Assembly: GCF_019312595.1 (NCBI RefSeq)
Contig: NZ_JAHWDQ010000001.1
Coordinates: forward strand, 806,001 to 870,000
DNA length: 64,000 nt
From: Zhongshania aquimaris
GTDB lineage: Bacteria; Pseudomonadota; Gammaproteobacteria; Pseudomonadales; Spongiibacteraceae
Direction of reading: 5' to 3'
Shown: piece by piece, positions 27,514-37,400 of the stretch
Layout of the letters: the number at the start of each line of letters is the position of its first letter
How positions within the stretch are numbered: the first letter of the stretch is position 1
The notes under the pieces: model-generated
Databases searched by the model: none
The model's input: the letters and a program-made list of their open reading frames with translations, nothing else
What the model was told of the DNA's origin: nothing
Made by a program: the position numbers and the translations under genes

Positions 27514-29877
27514 ATGAATAACAAAAATTACTCCATTCGCTCGACCATAAGACCACTTATATTTAGCGTCAGCGCCGCCGTTCTCGCGCCAGTAGAGTTG
27601 ACCTATGCCGCACAGCTCGAGGAGGTGATTGTCACTGCGCAAAAACGCGCAGAAGATATGCAGACCGTTCCTGTGTCTGTATCCGCATTAACAGCAGATC
27701 AGCTTGCCGATATTGGTTTTAACGACATTAGCGATATTGCCGCGCAGGTGCCGTCGCTAATCGTGCTTACCAATATCAGCCCCCTAGCGACCACCTTCAG
27801 AATTCGCAACATTGGCAATGCAGGTAATATCCCAAATTTTGAGCCCGCCACCGGTCTATTTATTGATGGCGCCTTTCGATCCCGTTCGGGTATCGGGATG
27901 GGCGACCTAGTAGACGTGAGTTCCGTAGAGGTTTTGAAAGGCCCGCAAAGTACCTTGCACGGTAAAAACGTCACCGCTGGGGTGATCAGCGTCGCAACCC
28001 AAGGCCCGACAGAAAACTTTGAAGCGATGGCCGAAGTGAGCTTCGGTAGCGATAATTTAAAACAGATTAAAGCTTATATTAGCGGTCCTTTTACCGATTC
28101 AATTGCAGGACGCCTCAGCCTGGTCGATACCGGTCGAAGCGAATTAATTGATAATGTCGCGGGGCCGAAAAGTGAGGGCCTAAATGGCTACGCTATTCGC
28201 GGCCAACTGCGAATGGATTTCAGCGAGTCACTTTACGCGCGCCTAATCGTCGGTTACGCAGACAAAGACATGAACACGACCACCGGCGACGTGTTTCTAA
28301 GTGACGCCACGCAGAGAATCTTAAGCAACGCGGGTGCCAATCTAACAATACCAAATGATCCTTCAGATCGACTAATCGAATACAGCGAAGGCAGTGGTTA
28401 TATTGGCGATTCCAACGATGTTATTTTCACAATGGAATACAGTGGCGATGGCTACTCCCTAACGTCGATCAGTAGTTACGATGACTACGACGGCTTAACG
28501 TTTTTAGACGATGTTGAACAGGCCAGTTTGCTGCTAGCCGATTTTAAGGATCGCCAAGCAGGTGAATCCTATTCTCAGGAATTCCGAATCGCATCAGATA
28601 CTAACAGCCCATTCAGCTGGCTCGGCGGCGTGTTTTTATATACCAACGAATTCCGTCGCGGCGATAAATCACTGCCTGAATTCATCGCCCAAAAAGATAT
28701 TGAAGCCTACGGCGGTGCAGTCGCCGGCGAATTGTTAACTAGAGGCCTCCTGCCGCCTAATCTCGCCATGTTACCGCTGCCACTACTCGGCGTTGAGGGT
28801 GATCGCGGCGACTACTACATCACTCAGAACACCGACAGTTTTGGTATATTCACCAAACTAGATTACGAGTTTAGCGACGCGTGGAAGGCGGCGTTTGGCC
28901 TGCGCTATTCCTATGAAGATAAAACCGGCGTAGTTAATCAAACCGCAGAGCTATCCGCACTTGGATGCATTCCGCCTTTAAATACCAATCTTATTTGCAT
29001 GGTCACCCCCGATGGTAATAATTTCAATCAATCGAAGAGTTTCGATGCGATCACCGGTTCTTTGTCTACCAGCTACTTCGTCAACGCAGACACCATGTTT
29101 TACGGGGTAATTTCTACGGGCTTTAAAGCAGGCGGCTTCAGCTTACAAAATGGCACAGCCACCGACGATATGCGCCCCTTCGGTGAAGAGGAAGTTATCA
29201 ACTTTGAATTAGGTGCCAAAACTGAATTCTTGGATCGCCGAGCGCGGATCAACGCCTCAATTTTTCACACCGAGTATAAGAACTTTCAAAACGCCAGTTT
29301 TGCAGGATTGGTGTTCATAATAAATAATGCTGACCTAGTCACCGTGGACGGCATAGAAGTCGATTCAACTGTCATCTTCACAGAAAACCTATCGACGACG
29401 ATCAACTTCGCTTACATCGATACTATTTTTGACAGCTATGACGGCGGTCAATGCTTCTACGGCCGCGAACCGGACAACGACTTAGGGCAATGTAGCCTGG
29501 ATGGCGAGGAGCTCGCGTCCGCAACCAAGCTTAAGGGCAACATAGCACTGAATTGGCGCTATCCTTTAGCCAGTGGCGATCTCTATTCTCGATTGGACTA
29601 CGCCTACACTGGCGAGGCGAACGCAAGTTCTGCGCTAGACCCTCGGTTTGATCAGCCCGCCTCAGACACACTAAACCTTCGCCTAGGCTGGCGAACCGCC
29701 AATATAGATATCGCGCTCTGGGGAAGAAACATCACCGACGAAGTGCATATCGACCAAGTCGCCCCGGCCAATATATTTACCACCATTGATTCGCGGGTTA
29801 ACTCTCCGGTCGGTTCGTATCAGGCATTTACAAACCAGCCGAGGTCGCTTGGTTTAACGGCTCGCTACACCTATTAA
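27514..29877 (+). CDS. TonB-dependent outer-membrane receptor
   Basis: A 787-residue TonB-dependent receptor. The signal peptide ends near TYAAQ (about residue 33), with TonB-box-like EEVIVTAQKRAEDMQTVPVS, a plug domain with VEVLKGPQSTLHGKNVTAGVI, and a beta-barrel with the ITDEVHIDQ segment and a C-terminal LGLTARYTY. I chose the ATG at 27514 because it begins the signal peptide; the upstream start at 27430 would place 28 unrelated residues before it. It imports a ligand, most likely a hydrophobic catabolic substrate given the flanking genes. It is close to but convergent with the LysR gene, so it is a single-gene unit. The ligand is unknown. Confidence 0.92.
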   Translation: MNNKNYSIRSTIRPLIFSVSAAVLAPVELTYAAQLEEVIVTAQKRAEDMQTVPVSVSALTADQLADIGFNDISDIAAQVPSLIVLTNISPLATTFRIRNIGNAGNIPNFEPATGLFIDGAFRSRSGIGMGDLVDVSSVEVLKGPQSTLHGKNVTAGVISVATQGPTENFEAMAEVSFGSDNLKQIKAYISGPFTDSIAGRLSLVDTGRSELIDNVAGPKSEGLNGYAIRGQLRMDFSESLYARLIVGYADKDMNTTTGDVFLSDATQRILSNAGANLTIPNDPSDRLIEYSEGSGYIGDSNDVIFTMEYSGDGYSLTSISSYDDYDGLTFLDDVEQASLLLADFKDRQAGESYSQEFRIASDTNSPFSWLGGVFLYTNEFRRGDKSLPEFIAQKDIEAYGGAVAGELLTRGLLPPNLAMLPLPLLGVEGDRGDYYITQNTDSFGIFTKLDYEFSDAWKAAFGLRYSYEDKTGVVNQTAELSALGCIPPLNTNLICMVTPDGNNFNQSKSFDAITGSLSTSYFVNADTMFYGVISTGFKAGGFSLQNGTATDDMRPFGEEEVINFELGAKTEFLDRRARINASIFHTEYKNFQNASFAGLVFIINNADLVTVDGIEVDSTVIFTENLSTTINFAYIDTIFDSYDGGQCFYGREPDNDLGQCSLDGEELASATKLKGNIALNWRYPLASGDLYSRLDYAYTGEANASSALDPRFDQPASDTLNLRLGWRTANIDIALWGRNITDEVHIDQVAPANIFTTIDSRVNSPVGSYQAFTNQPRSLGLTARYTY

Positions 29878-29910
29878 ACAAGACCTAGCGGTGACGAAAA
29901 AAGCTACCGC

Positions 29911-30819
29911 TTACACACACTCCATAATCAGCGATTTCAACCAGCGGTGGCCCTTGTCTTGGCTCATTGCCCGATGCCAAATTAAATAAATGGGTAGCGA
30001 CGGCAAACCAAGGGGCAGCTTAAATATTTTCAGCTTGTTTTTGTAAAGAAAGAACTCAGCCATAGGCCGCGGAACAATAGCGATGCCGTCGGACTGCATT
30101 ACCACCGTCGGCACGGCTATATACTGATTAACCTCGGTAAGTATCTTACGGGTGCCGCCCTGCTCTTCCATAAACTGTTGAAGCAGCTCGCGACGGTCGC
30201 TGCCAAAACTCATCACAATGTGTTTTTCTTCAAAAAACTGCTTGTTGCTGATCGACGACTTTCCGCCCAAACGGGGATGATCATGACGGGCGATAACCAC
30301 AATTTCTTCCGGCTTAAATTCGCAATAATCTAATCGCTTATCTTGCGGAGAAATAAAATCGAAGCAGAAATCGATCTTGCCCTCCTTAAGTGACTCCAGC
30401 CCAGTTTCCTGATCATCCAAATGGGAGTAAATACTGATGCCGGTTTTCACCTGATTCACCTTTTCGAGAATACTCGGAAGTAGGCTCAGCTCGCCGTAAC
30501 GACCAAAGGCAATTTTAAATACTCTGTCTGACTCTGTTGGTTCGAAATGTCTATTGGAATCCAGCGTGTCCTGTATTTTTAACAAGACCTCTTGAATCGG
30601 GCCTGCGATTTCAATCGCCCTAACCGTGGGCTTCATGCCATTACGGGTGCGAATAAATAGCTCGTCATCAAAGGTTAGGCGCAAACGTTTTAAGGCGTGG
30701 CTAGTGGCGGGCTGGGTCATATGTAACTGCGCCGCCGCCTTAGACATCTGACCGTGGGTCATGATGGCATCGAAGATGGTGAGTAGATTCAGGTCAACCG
30801 AACGTAAATTAAGTTTCAT
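29911..30819 (-). CDS. LysR-family transcription regulator
   Basis: A 302-residue LTTR. The N-terminal winged HTH is visible in DLNLLTIFDAIMTHGQMSKAAAQL then HMTQPATSHALKRLR, and the C-terminal half is a periplasmic-binding-protein-like inducer domain (ISIYSHLDDQETGL, EEIVVIARHDHPRLGG). The HTH resembles the NodD/LinR-type subgroup. It is divergent from the hydroxylase-BVMO-sulfatase-esterase operon with 87 nt between, the classic layout for an LTTR controlling its neighbour. The intergenic region has the AT-rich ATATTAAC-type motif expected of T-N11-A sites, though I cannot define the box. The inducer is unknown. Confidence 0.9.
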   Translation of the reverse strand: MKLNLRSVDLNLLTIFDAIMTHGQMSKAAAQLHMTQPATSHALKRLRLTFDDELFIRTRNGMKPTVRAIEIAGPIQEVLLKIQDTLDSNRHFEPTESDRVFKIAFGRYGELSLLPSILEKVNQVKTGISIYSHLDDQETGLESLKEGKIDFCFDFISPQDKRLDYCEFKPEEIVVIARHDHPRLGGKSSISNKQFFEEKHIVMSFGSDRRELLQQFMEEQGGTRKILTEVNQYIAVPTVVMQSDGIAIVPRPMAEFFLYKNKLKIFKLPLGLPSLPIYLIWHRAMSQDKGHRWLKSLIMECV

Positions 30820-30906
30820 GCATATTACTTATACTATTATTGAATTGTACTAATATTAACAAATTGCGTAAGGTCCCACCATCTCATACCGAGCACGCAT
30901 TACTAG

Positions 30907-31773
30907 ATGGAAAACGTATCAAACGGCTACACCACTTATTCGCTGGGGGTAATTGCCTTTTTCATTCTCTACGAATGGGCAAAAGGCGCAACCAAAGCGG
31001 GTAAAAAAACCGGCAAAGACTGGCAGATGCTAGGCATCGCTGTGACGTGGCTGCATTTTGTAGAAAGACCACTACTCATACTAAGCAGCTTTGGCCTGTT
31101 CACCTTATTGATGCCAGAACATGCAGGCGTTTTAGCATGGCTAGACGACCGCTATCTAATAGCTGGCGTTATCGGCTTTATTTTGATTGACGAACTTTTG
31201 CACGGCTGGGTGCATAATTTTTCCCACGCGCGCACCCCGAATAATCCCATACTGGCCAAACTACAACGCTGGTATAAAGTTACCCACCGAACCCATCATT
31301 TACACGGCGGCGCCGACAATCGCGGTGAATTGGGCGTCAGCCAAACCATCGTAGTCGGCTGGGGCTGGGCCTTCACCTTGCCCAATTACTGGTTTGGCTA
31401 TCTATGCCTCTATCTTGGCCTATTCCATGTGTGGGCCATTGGCACCGCCATAAAAAGCATCTGGGGAATACATACCCACGCCAATCTAGACTACGATCTA
31501 AAATTACTAAATCACCGCAACCCCGTGGTTTCCAAAACCATGTATGCGCTATGCCATATTTTGACCTTTCCTACCCAGCACCATCACCATCATAGCCGCA
31601 GTCCAACATCCGCCTGTAATCTTCAAAATATGTTGGCACTGTATGATTGGCTACTGTGGAAAAAGCTTGCGATTGAATTTGAACGCCCAAAAATTTACGG
31701 CTGGCGAAAAAACGAAAAAGAAGAAAATAGTGTGCTCTATCGTTACTTTTACCGGCCACTCAGAAAAAGTTAA
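30907..31773 (+). CDS. Fatty acid hydroxylase / sterol desaturase superfamily membrane protein
   Basis: A 288-residue integral membrane protein with several hydrophobic spans (about 10-25, 50-75, 85-105, 140-190) and His boxes typical of the di-iron sterol desaturase superfamily: HGWVHNFSH, HRTHH, IHTHAN and a run of five His at about 225. Such enzymes hydroxylate or desaturate sterols, fatty acids or carotenoids at the cytoplasmic membrane. It is the first gene of a four-gene plus-strand operon (38 nt before the BVMO frame opens) divergent from the LysR gene. No clear ribosome site precedes the ATG, so an internal start is possible. The substrate is probably the same compound that meets the BVMO and esterase; this is inference. 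Confidence 0.82.
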   Translation: MENVSNGYTTYSLGVIAFFILYEWAKGATKAGKKTGKDWQMLGIAVTWLHFVERPLLILSSFGLFTLLMPEHAGVLAWLDDRYLIAGVIGFILIDELLHGWVHNFSHARTPNNPILAKLQRWYKVTHRTHHLHGGADNRGELGVSQTIVVGWGWAFTLPNYWFGYLCLYLGLFHVWAIGTAIKSIWGIHTHANLDYDLKLLNHRNPVVSKTMYALCHILTFPTQHHHHHSRSPTSACNLQNMLALYDWLLWKKLAIEFERPKIYGWRKNEKEENSVLYRYFYRPLRKS

Positions 31774-31837
31774 TAACAATTAGACCGCAAATTATCTTTC
31801 CACAATAACGATGAAACGGGTAAAAACCGGAATAAAT

Positions 31838-33319
31838 ATGACATTAAAAACACCCAAAAATACGAGCGAGCAGATTACTTTTCACGAGACGATTGTCGTT
31901 GGTGCCGGTGTTTCCGGAATTTGTGCCGCTATCAAACTTAAGCAGGCGAAAATCGATTTCATTGTGTTAGAAAAGTCCCGTGAAGTGGGCGGTGTATGGC
32001 GAGATAATGTCTACCCCGACTGCGCCTGCGACGTCCCCTCTGCCCTATATTCCTATTCCTTTGCACCAAATCCAGATTGGACACGCGTCTTCGCGACACA
32101 GCAAGAAATAAAAGCCTATACCCATGACACCGTAAAACGATTTAAGGTAGACCAGCACATTCAGTTCAACCATCAACTCAGCAAGTGTAATTGGCATGAG
32201 TCAGACAAATGCTGGCAGCTAGAAACCAGCGGCGGCATCTACCGCGCTCGTTTCGTGATTATGGCCTGCGGGCCTATGCACATCCCCCTGATTCCGCATA
32301 TTAAAGGCATAGAGACCTTTCCCGGTAAATCCTTCCACTCTGCCACGTGGGATACAGAATATGATCTAAGTGACAAACGTATAGCCGTCATCGGCTCAGG
32401 TGGCTCGGCCATTCAATTTTTACCGGCCATCCAAAGAAAGACAAAACAAATTACGCTTTTTCAACGCACACCACCGTGGGTGTTACCGAAGGTAGACACC
32501 AAAATATCCGAACGCTGGCGGAAAAATTTTAAACGTTTCCCGTTCACCCAGAAGCTATTCAGGAAGGCGCTTTTTTTCCAATTCGAATTTCTCAACCACA
32601 ATTTGAAAAATAAATGGTTCTCACAAAAGCTGGAAGCCGCCGCAGTCAAACACATACATCGTGGCGTAAAAGACGAGGCACTGAGGGAAAAACTAAAACC
32701 CGACTACTCCCTTGGATGCAAACGTATACTGCTGTCGAATAACTGGTACAAGGCACTCGGCAAAGACAATGTTGAGGTATTCCCGGGTATCACTGAGATT
32801 CAAGGCAACACGCTCATTGCCAGTGATGGCTCCAGATGTGAAGTCGACGTCATTATTTATGGCACGGGTTTCGAAGTGTCCGACCCGCCAATCGGTAAGC
32901 TCATTTATGGTCGCAATGGTCGGAGCTTGTCTGATCAATGGTCAGGTTCGCCATCAGCTTATTTGGGCACCATGGCCGAAGATTGCCCAAATTTATTTTT
33001 AACCCTCGGCCCAAATCTCTACACCTATACGTCTGCCTTTGTGATTATTGAAGCCCAAGTAAAATATATTTTGAGCGCCATCACCAAAGCGCGCAGGAAA
33101 AACATTGCCACAATAACGGTCAATAAAGACAAAAGCGAAAAATTGAACAAATCACTACAAAACGCATTGCAAGGTACGGTTTGGAATAGCGGCTGTGCCA
33201 GCTATTTTATCGACAAAACCGGTCGCAACAGCGTGAATTGGCCTTGGACAACAATGAAGATGCAGCGCCGCTTGAGCAAAATAAAACTCGCCGAATTTCA
33301 GATCGAGAAACAGTTATGA
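31838..33319 (+). CDS. Baeyer-Villiger-type flavin monooxygenase
   Basis: A class B flavoprotein monooxygenase of 493 residues from the ATG at 31838 (weak GGA site); an ATG at 31811 would add nine residues. The FAD loop is VVGAGVSGICA, the BVMO fingerprint FPGKSFHSATWD matches FxGxxxHxxxW exactly, and the NADPH loop is AVIGSGGSA. The late YGTGFEVSDP segment is also conserved. It inserts oxygen next to a ketone to give an ester or lactone using NADPH and O2. It overlaps the sulfatase start (ATGA). An HSL-type esterase two genes on could hydrolyse the ester. Steroid C20 or C17 ketones are attractive substrates here, since progesterone BVMOs give testosterone acetate, but small ketones are equally possible. 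Confidence 0.88.
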   Translation: MTLKTPKNTSEQITFHETIVVGAGVSGICAAIKLKQAKIDFIVLEKSREVGGVWRDNVYPDCACDVPSALYSYSFAPNPDWTRVFATQQEIKAYTHDTVKRFKVDQHIQFNHQLSKCNWHESDKCWQLETSGGIYRARFVIMACGPMHIPLIPHIKGIETFPGKSFHSATWDTEYDLSDKRIAVIGSGGSAIQFLPAIQRKTKQITLFQRTPPWVLPKVDTKISERWRKNFKRFPFTQKLFRKALFFQFEFLNHNLKNKWFSQKLEAAAVKHIHRGVKDEALREKLKPDYSLGCKRILLSNNWYKALGKDNVEVFPGITEIQGNTLIASDGSRCEVDVIIYGTGFEVSDPPIGKLIYGRNGRSLSDQWSGSPSAYLGTMAEDCPNLFLTLGPNLYTYTSAFVIIEAQVKYILSAITKARRKNIATITVNKDKSEKLNKSLQNALQGTVWNSGCASYFIDKTGRNSVNWPWTTMKMQRRLSKIKLAEFQIEKQL

Positions 33320-35103
33320 CATTCGCAGCCAAGCACGCAGCACTGATCCTTTCAGCATTTCTCGCAAGCGGCCTAAGCTATTCACAGGCGGAACACGTCG
33401 ATCAACAGGATCGGCAGCCAAACATTGTGCTTATACTCGCCGACGATTTGGGCTTTAGCGACACAGCGCCCTATGGCAGCGAAGTCAACACACCGAATAT
33501 CTCTGCCCTTGCAGACATGGGTGTGCAATTCACCAATTACCATACCGCTGCGACATGCGCACCTTCTAGAGCAATGTTACTCACCGGCGTAGATAGCCAT
33601 CGTAACGGTGTACCCAATATTCCAGAAACCATTCCCCCAGAGCAAAAGCGCTTTCCCCACTACCAAGGCACCCTTGATCCGAAAATAGATACGGTTGCCA
33701 ATATACTCAATTCGGTTGGCTACCACACATACATCGCAGGTAAATGGCATCTAGGCAACACCCCAGAAAAATTGCCCAGTCAACGCGGCTTCGATCGCAG
33801 CTTTGCCCTAGGTGCTACCGGTTCAGACAATTGGGAGGATAGGCCCTACCTTCCTATTTCCGATCGCGCCGAATGGTTTGCCGATGGCAAAGCCGCCAAA
33901 CTACCTGAAAAGTTTTACTCATCTGAATTTCTGGTAGATAAAACCATTGAATTTATCGACAGTAATGCGCAAGACAAAAAGCCCTTCTTTGCCTACATTC
34001 CGTTTCAAGCGGTTCATATTCCTGTGCAGGCGCCACAGGAATTTATCGATAAATACGACGAGGTATACCGCGATGGTTGGCAGGCGCTGCGAGAAGCCCG
34101 CCAAGCAAAGCTCAAGGCTCTGGGACTAATCCCCAACGACAGCAATATGGTCCGCATGAGCACCATGGGTGACTGGGATGCGCAGACCGAAGAGCAGAAG
34201 CGATATCAAGCAAAAAGAATGGCCGTGTATGCGGGTATGATAGACGCAATGGACTTCCATATTGGCCGTCTGATCACCCACCTAAAATCCATCGGTGAAT
34301 TTGACAATACCGTATTTATTTTCACCTCCGACAACGGCAGCGAAGCCACCGGTGAGAATAACGCCCGAGATCTTTACGGCCGCTTAGTGATGAAGTTTCT
34401 CGGCTACCGCAACGACTACGAAACCCTTGGTCTCAAAGGTAGCATGAATGTGATTGGCCCCAGCTTCGCCAGCGCAGCTGCCTCACCACTAGCCTATTAC
34501 AAATTTTATGCCGGTGAGGGCGGAATGCGGGTGCCACTTATTATTGCAGGGAAACCGCTGCAACGCCCTGAAAAAAAGGTAAGCAATAGCTTTAGTTTTG
34601 TTACCGACATAACACCAACCATCATTGACATTGCCGGTGCTGAATTTTCAAGTAAGTCTAAAGAACTCGTGTCTGGACGGAGTTTACTACCCGTAGTAAA
34701 GGGTGACATTGAGCATACATATGGCCCGAACGACTCAATAGGTTATGAATTAGGCGGCAATGCGGCGCTATTTCGTGGTGACTACAAGCTCGTCAAAGTC
34801 AGTGGCAAAATTGCTGACGACCAATGGCATTTATATAACATAGTCAATGACCCAGGAGAGACTGTAGACCTGAGAGCAACGTTACCCGAGCGCTATGCAT
34901 TAATGCTAAACGAGTATCAGCAATACGCGAAAGATAACAATGTTCTGGACATGCCTACGGGCTACGACCATGAACGCCAAGGAATCATCAATGGCATCAA
35001 TACCCGTTTACCCAATCTCCGTTTATACGTGAGTATTATTGTCGGAGTACTAATCCTATTTGCCCTAACCACGATTGTCCGCGCTCGTCGCAGGTATAAG
35101 TAA
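33316..35103 (+). CDS. Arylsulfatase (type I, formylglycine-dependent), membrane-anchored
   Basis: A 595-residue sulfatase with a signal peptide (about 1-25), the metal-binding LADDLGFSD (Asp43, Asp44), the Cys-type formylglycine motif C81-A-P-S-R followed by LTGVDSHRNG, KWHLGN (catalytic Lys and His) and SDNGSE. A C-terminal hydrophobic helix (SIIVGVLILFALTTIV) is followed by basic residues, which would anchor it in the inner membrane facing the periplasm. The ATG at 33316 overlaps the BVMO stop. It hydrolyses a sulfate ester; the anaerobic or copper-type maturation enzyme is not in the window. Located between BVMO and esterase, so it presumably desulfates the substrate of this pathway. A second related sulfatase lies at 38744. 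Confidence 0.9.
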   Translation: MTFAAKHAALILSAFLASGLSYSQAEHVDQQDRQPNIVLILADDLGFSDTAPYGSEVNTPNISALADMGVQFTNYHTAATCAPSRAMLLTGVDSHRNGVPNIPETIPPEQKRFPHYQGTLDPKIDTVANILNSVGYHTYIAGKWHLGNTPEKLPSQRGFDRSFALGATGSDNWEDRPYLPISDRAEWFADGKAAKLPEKFYSSEFLVDKTIEFIDSNAQDKKPFFAYIPFQAVHIPVQAPQEFIDKYDEVYRDGWQALREARQAKLKALGLIPNDSNMVRMSTMGDWDAQTEEQKRYQAKRMAVYAGMIDAMDFHIGRLITHLKSIGEFDNTVFIFTSDNGSEATGENNARDLYGRLVMKFLGYRNDYETLGLKGSMNVIGPSFASAAASPLAYYKFYAGEGGMRVPLIIAGKPLQRPEKKVSNSFSFVTDITPTIIDIAGAEFSSKSKELVSGRSLLPVVKGDIEHTYGPNDSIGYELGGNAALFRGDYKLVKVSGKIADDQWHLYNIVNDPGETVDLRATLPERYALMLNEYQQYAKDNNVLDMPTGYDHERQGIINGINTRLPNLRLYVSIIVGVLILFALTTIVRARRRYK

Positions 35104-35139
35104 ACGAATGACAATCACTCATTTTTTAGAGATTTAACT

Positions 35140-36045
35140 ATGAGTTGGCAGAACTTTATTCTCAGCGCCGTCATCCGCCGTCAACAAAAAGCAGCGATGA
35201 AGCTGAGCCCAGAACACCGATTTAAGCGCCAACGGAAATTCATGGCGATGGAGATCGGCAAAGCCAATAAATCTATTATCTGTCAGCCCGATGAAATCAA
35301 GGACGTAAAGGTCGAATGGCTTATACCCAAGGGAATAAAAAACACAGCCAGTGCACCAGTGTGTGTTTACTACCACGGTGGCGCCTTCATTATGGGTGGC
35401 ATGAATAGCCATCGACAAATGTGCAGCGAACTCGCGGCATATGCGAATATAAAAGTGCTAATGGTGGATTACCGCCTTGCCCCCGAGCATCCTTTCCCGG
35501 CGGCCACTGACGATGCCATGACCGTCTATTTAGCTTTAATCGACGCGGGTCATTCAGCAAAAAGCATAGTCATTGCCGGAGACAGCGCTGGCGGAAATCT
35601 CGCCCTCACGACATTACAAAAACTGCGCGATGACGGGAAAAAAAGTCCAGCTGCCGCAGTACTATTTTCACCCTGGCTAGATTTAAGCCACAGCAGCGAG
35701 TCGTTTAAAAACAATGCAAGAAAGGACGTATTACTGAATAAAGCTCTGCTTGACGAAGCTGTTGAGATGTATGCGCCCGCACTTTCTCGCAACGATCCAA
35801 GAGTATCTCCCCTATTTGGCAACGTGGCGGCGCTACCGCCAATACTGACTATTGCTAGTCGATCTGAGGTCTTACTAGATGACGCCTCTCGTTTACACAA
35901 TGAAATTGAAAAATCTGGCGGCCGCAGTCGCTACTTAGAATGGCAAAAGCCACCACATGCCTTCCCAGTAATGAGCCGATTCCTGCCAGAAGCGAGAAGC
36001 GCTTTACGCCAATCCGCGGCTTTTATCACCGAACACCTTCCCTAA
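35140..36045 (+). CDS. Alpha/beta hydrolase, HSL-type esterase
   Basis: A 301-residue hormone-sensitive-lipase-family (family IV) esterase. The oxyanion-hole motif is YYHGGAFIMGG (residues 77-87), the nucleophile Ser149 lies in GDSAGGN, and the acid-His pair lies in the C-terminal third (SEVLLDDASRL; PHAFPVMSRF). No signal peptide, so cytoplasmic. It is the last gene of the operon after the BVMO and sulfatase, 36 nt from the latter. A BVMO plus esterase is the usual two-step route from a ketone through an ester to alcohol and acid. Substrate specificity cannot be read; steroid esters such as a 17-acetate are one option. Confidence 0.87.
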   Translation: MSWQNFILSAVIRRQQKAAMKLSPEHRFKRQRKFMAMEIGKANKSIICQPDEIKDVKVEWLIPKGIKNTASAPVCVYYHGGAFIMGGMNSHRQMCSELAAYANIKVLMVDYRLAPEHPFPAATDDAMTVYLALIDAGHSAKSIVIAGDSAGGNLALTTLQKLRDDGKKSPAAAVLFSPWLDLSHSSESFKNNARKDVLLNKALLDEAVEMYAPALSRNDPRVSPLFGNVAALPPILTIASRSEVLLDDASRLHNEIEKSGGRSRYLEWQKPPHAFPVMSRFLPEARSALRQSAAFITEHLP

Positions 36046-36102
36046 GCGGGAAGGGAGCGGCTACCCGGCCATGCAGTACCGACAGAAAATACTGCGCCGC
36101 AA

Positions 36103-36300
36103 TCAATACGCGTCGTTCTCCGCATATACTCGGATACTCACGCCCTCCTCTTCATCAAAGGAAAGCACAATGGACATCGGCCGACAGCAAACCTCGCAAT
36201 CTTCAATGTACTGATCATCGCCCGCAGACCCGTCCACGAGTAATTCAATGGCCTCGCCACAGTAGGGACAAAAATCTGAGACCGATTCAATCGCATTCAT
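36103..36300 (-). CDS. CPXCG-motif zinc-ribbon small protein
   Basis: A 65-residue protein with two CxxC pairs: FCPYCGE near residue 11 and CEVCCRP near residue 35, plus an acidic C-terminal half. This is the widespread bacterial CPXCG family of unknown function, likely binding zinc. I chose the ATG at 36300 because GGAGAAG stands just upstream; a longer frame to 36360 lacks this. Converges on the esterase end and is divergent from the SDR gene. No role can be proposed. Confidence 0.8.
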   Translation of the reverse strand: MNAIESVSDFCPYCGEAIELLVDGSAGDDQYIEDCEVCCRPMSIVLSFDEEEGVSIRVYAENDAY

Positions 36301-36406
36301 GTATCTTCTCCTTCCAAAGCGTCTAAGCAACACAAGCCATATCGATTTATACTGCCCCACACTCTAAAATACACGCCTTATAAAAAAACATCACCGAGGA
36401 AACCCC

Positions 36407-37321
36407 ATGAGCATTCGTTTTGATGGCAAAGTCGCCATAGTCACTGGCGCGGGCAACGGTTTAGGCAAAAGCCACGCTCTGGCATTAGCCGCTCGCGGCG
36501 CAAAGCTTGTTATTAACGACCTAGGCGGCAGCAGAGACGGCACCGGCGCCTCATCCGCAGCAGCACAAGCAGTTGTTGCTGAAATTGAAGCAATGGGCGG
36601 CGAAGCCATCTCCCACGGGGCCAACGTTGCTGTCTTCAGTGAAGTAGAAGACATGGTGCAGCAAACCATCGACAAATGGGGCCGCGTCGATATTCTTATT
36701 AACAACGCAGGCATTTTGCGCGACAAAACATTCTCTAAAATGTCACTAGACGATTTCAAACTCGTCATGGACGTTCATCTCATGGGCTCGGTCAACTGCA
36801 GTAAAGCCGTGTGGGACATCATGAAAGAGCAGGAATATGGCCGTATTGTGATGACTACGTCCTCAAGCGGCTTATACGGCAACTTCGGCCAAAGTAACTA
36901 TGGCGCAGCCAAAATGGCCGTTGTCGGCTTAATGAATACCCTGGGTATTGAAGGCGCGAAAAATAATATCCGCGTAAATTCACTAGCGCCCACTGCGGCA
37001 ACCCGCATGACCGAAGACCTCATGCCAGCAGAAGTCTTAGCCATGCTAGTCCCCGAAGCGGTTACCGCAGGCGCACTCGTACTTTGCCATGACGACGCAC
37101 CAAGCAGAAATATTCTCTGCGCCGGCGCAGGTGGCTACGCAACAAGTGCTATTTTTGAAACCGAAGGTGTCTATCTGTCACCAGATCAACAAACACCCGA
37201 AGCGGTATTCGCCAACTGGGATAAGATCTCTGACAGTTCTGAGCAATCAAAAATGGAAACGGGCTTTAATCAGTCCGAGAAGTTTTTGTTAAAGGCCCAG
37301 AAATATTTGCAGGGTCAATAA
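36407..37321 (+). CDS. SDR 3-hydroxyacyl-CoA dehydrogenase-like (HSD17B4 type)
   Basis: A 304-residue short-chain dehydrogenase resembling the dehydrogenase domain of peroxisomal multifunctional enzyme 2. The cofactor loop is VTGAGNGLGKSHAL, the NAD-binding Asp/Gly turn is INDLGGSRDG, NNAG and DKTFSKMSLDDF follow, and the catalytic Ser-Tyr-Lys is TTSSSGLYGNFGQSNYGAAK. Length exceeds a plain SDR (250) because of the C-terminal tail typical of this group. It oxidises (3R)-hydroxyacyl-CoAs in steroid or fatty acid side-chain beta-oxidation. It is a single-gene unit; its paralogue is at 51695 in the P450 operon. The exact substrate is unknown. Confidence 0.87.
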   Translation: MSIRFDGKVAIVTGAGNGLGKSHALALAARGAKLVINDLGGSRDGTGASSAAAQAVVAEIEAMGGEAISHGANVAVFSEVEDMVQQTIDKWGRVDILINNAGILRDKTFSKMSLDDFKLVMDVHLMGSVNCSKAVWDIMKEQEYGRIVMTTSSSGLYGNFGQSNYGAAKMAVVGLMNTLGIEGAKNNIRVNSLAPTAATRMTEDLMPAEVLAMLVPEAVTAGALVLCHDDAPSRNILCAGAGGYATSAIFETEGVYLSPDQQTPEAVFANWDKISDSSEQSKMETGFNQSEKFLLKAQKYLQGQ

Positions 37322-37400
37322 TCATATGTTTCTTCGCACTGAATAATAAGCATATGTAATAACCAATTGTTCGATGAGCTAGTAACTCTATTAGCTACAT

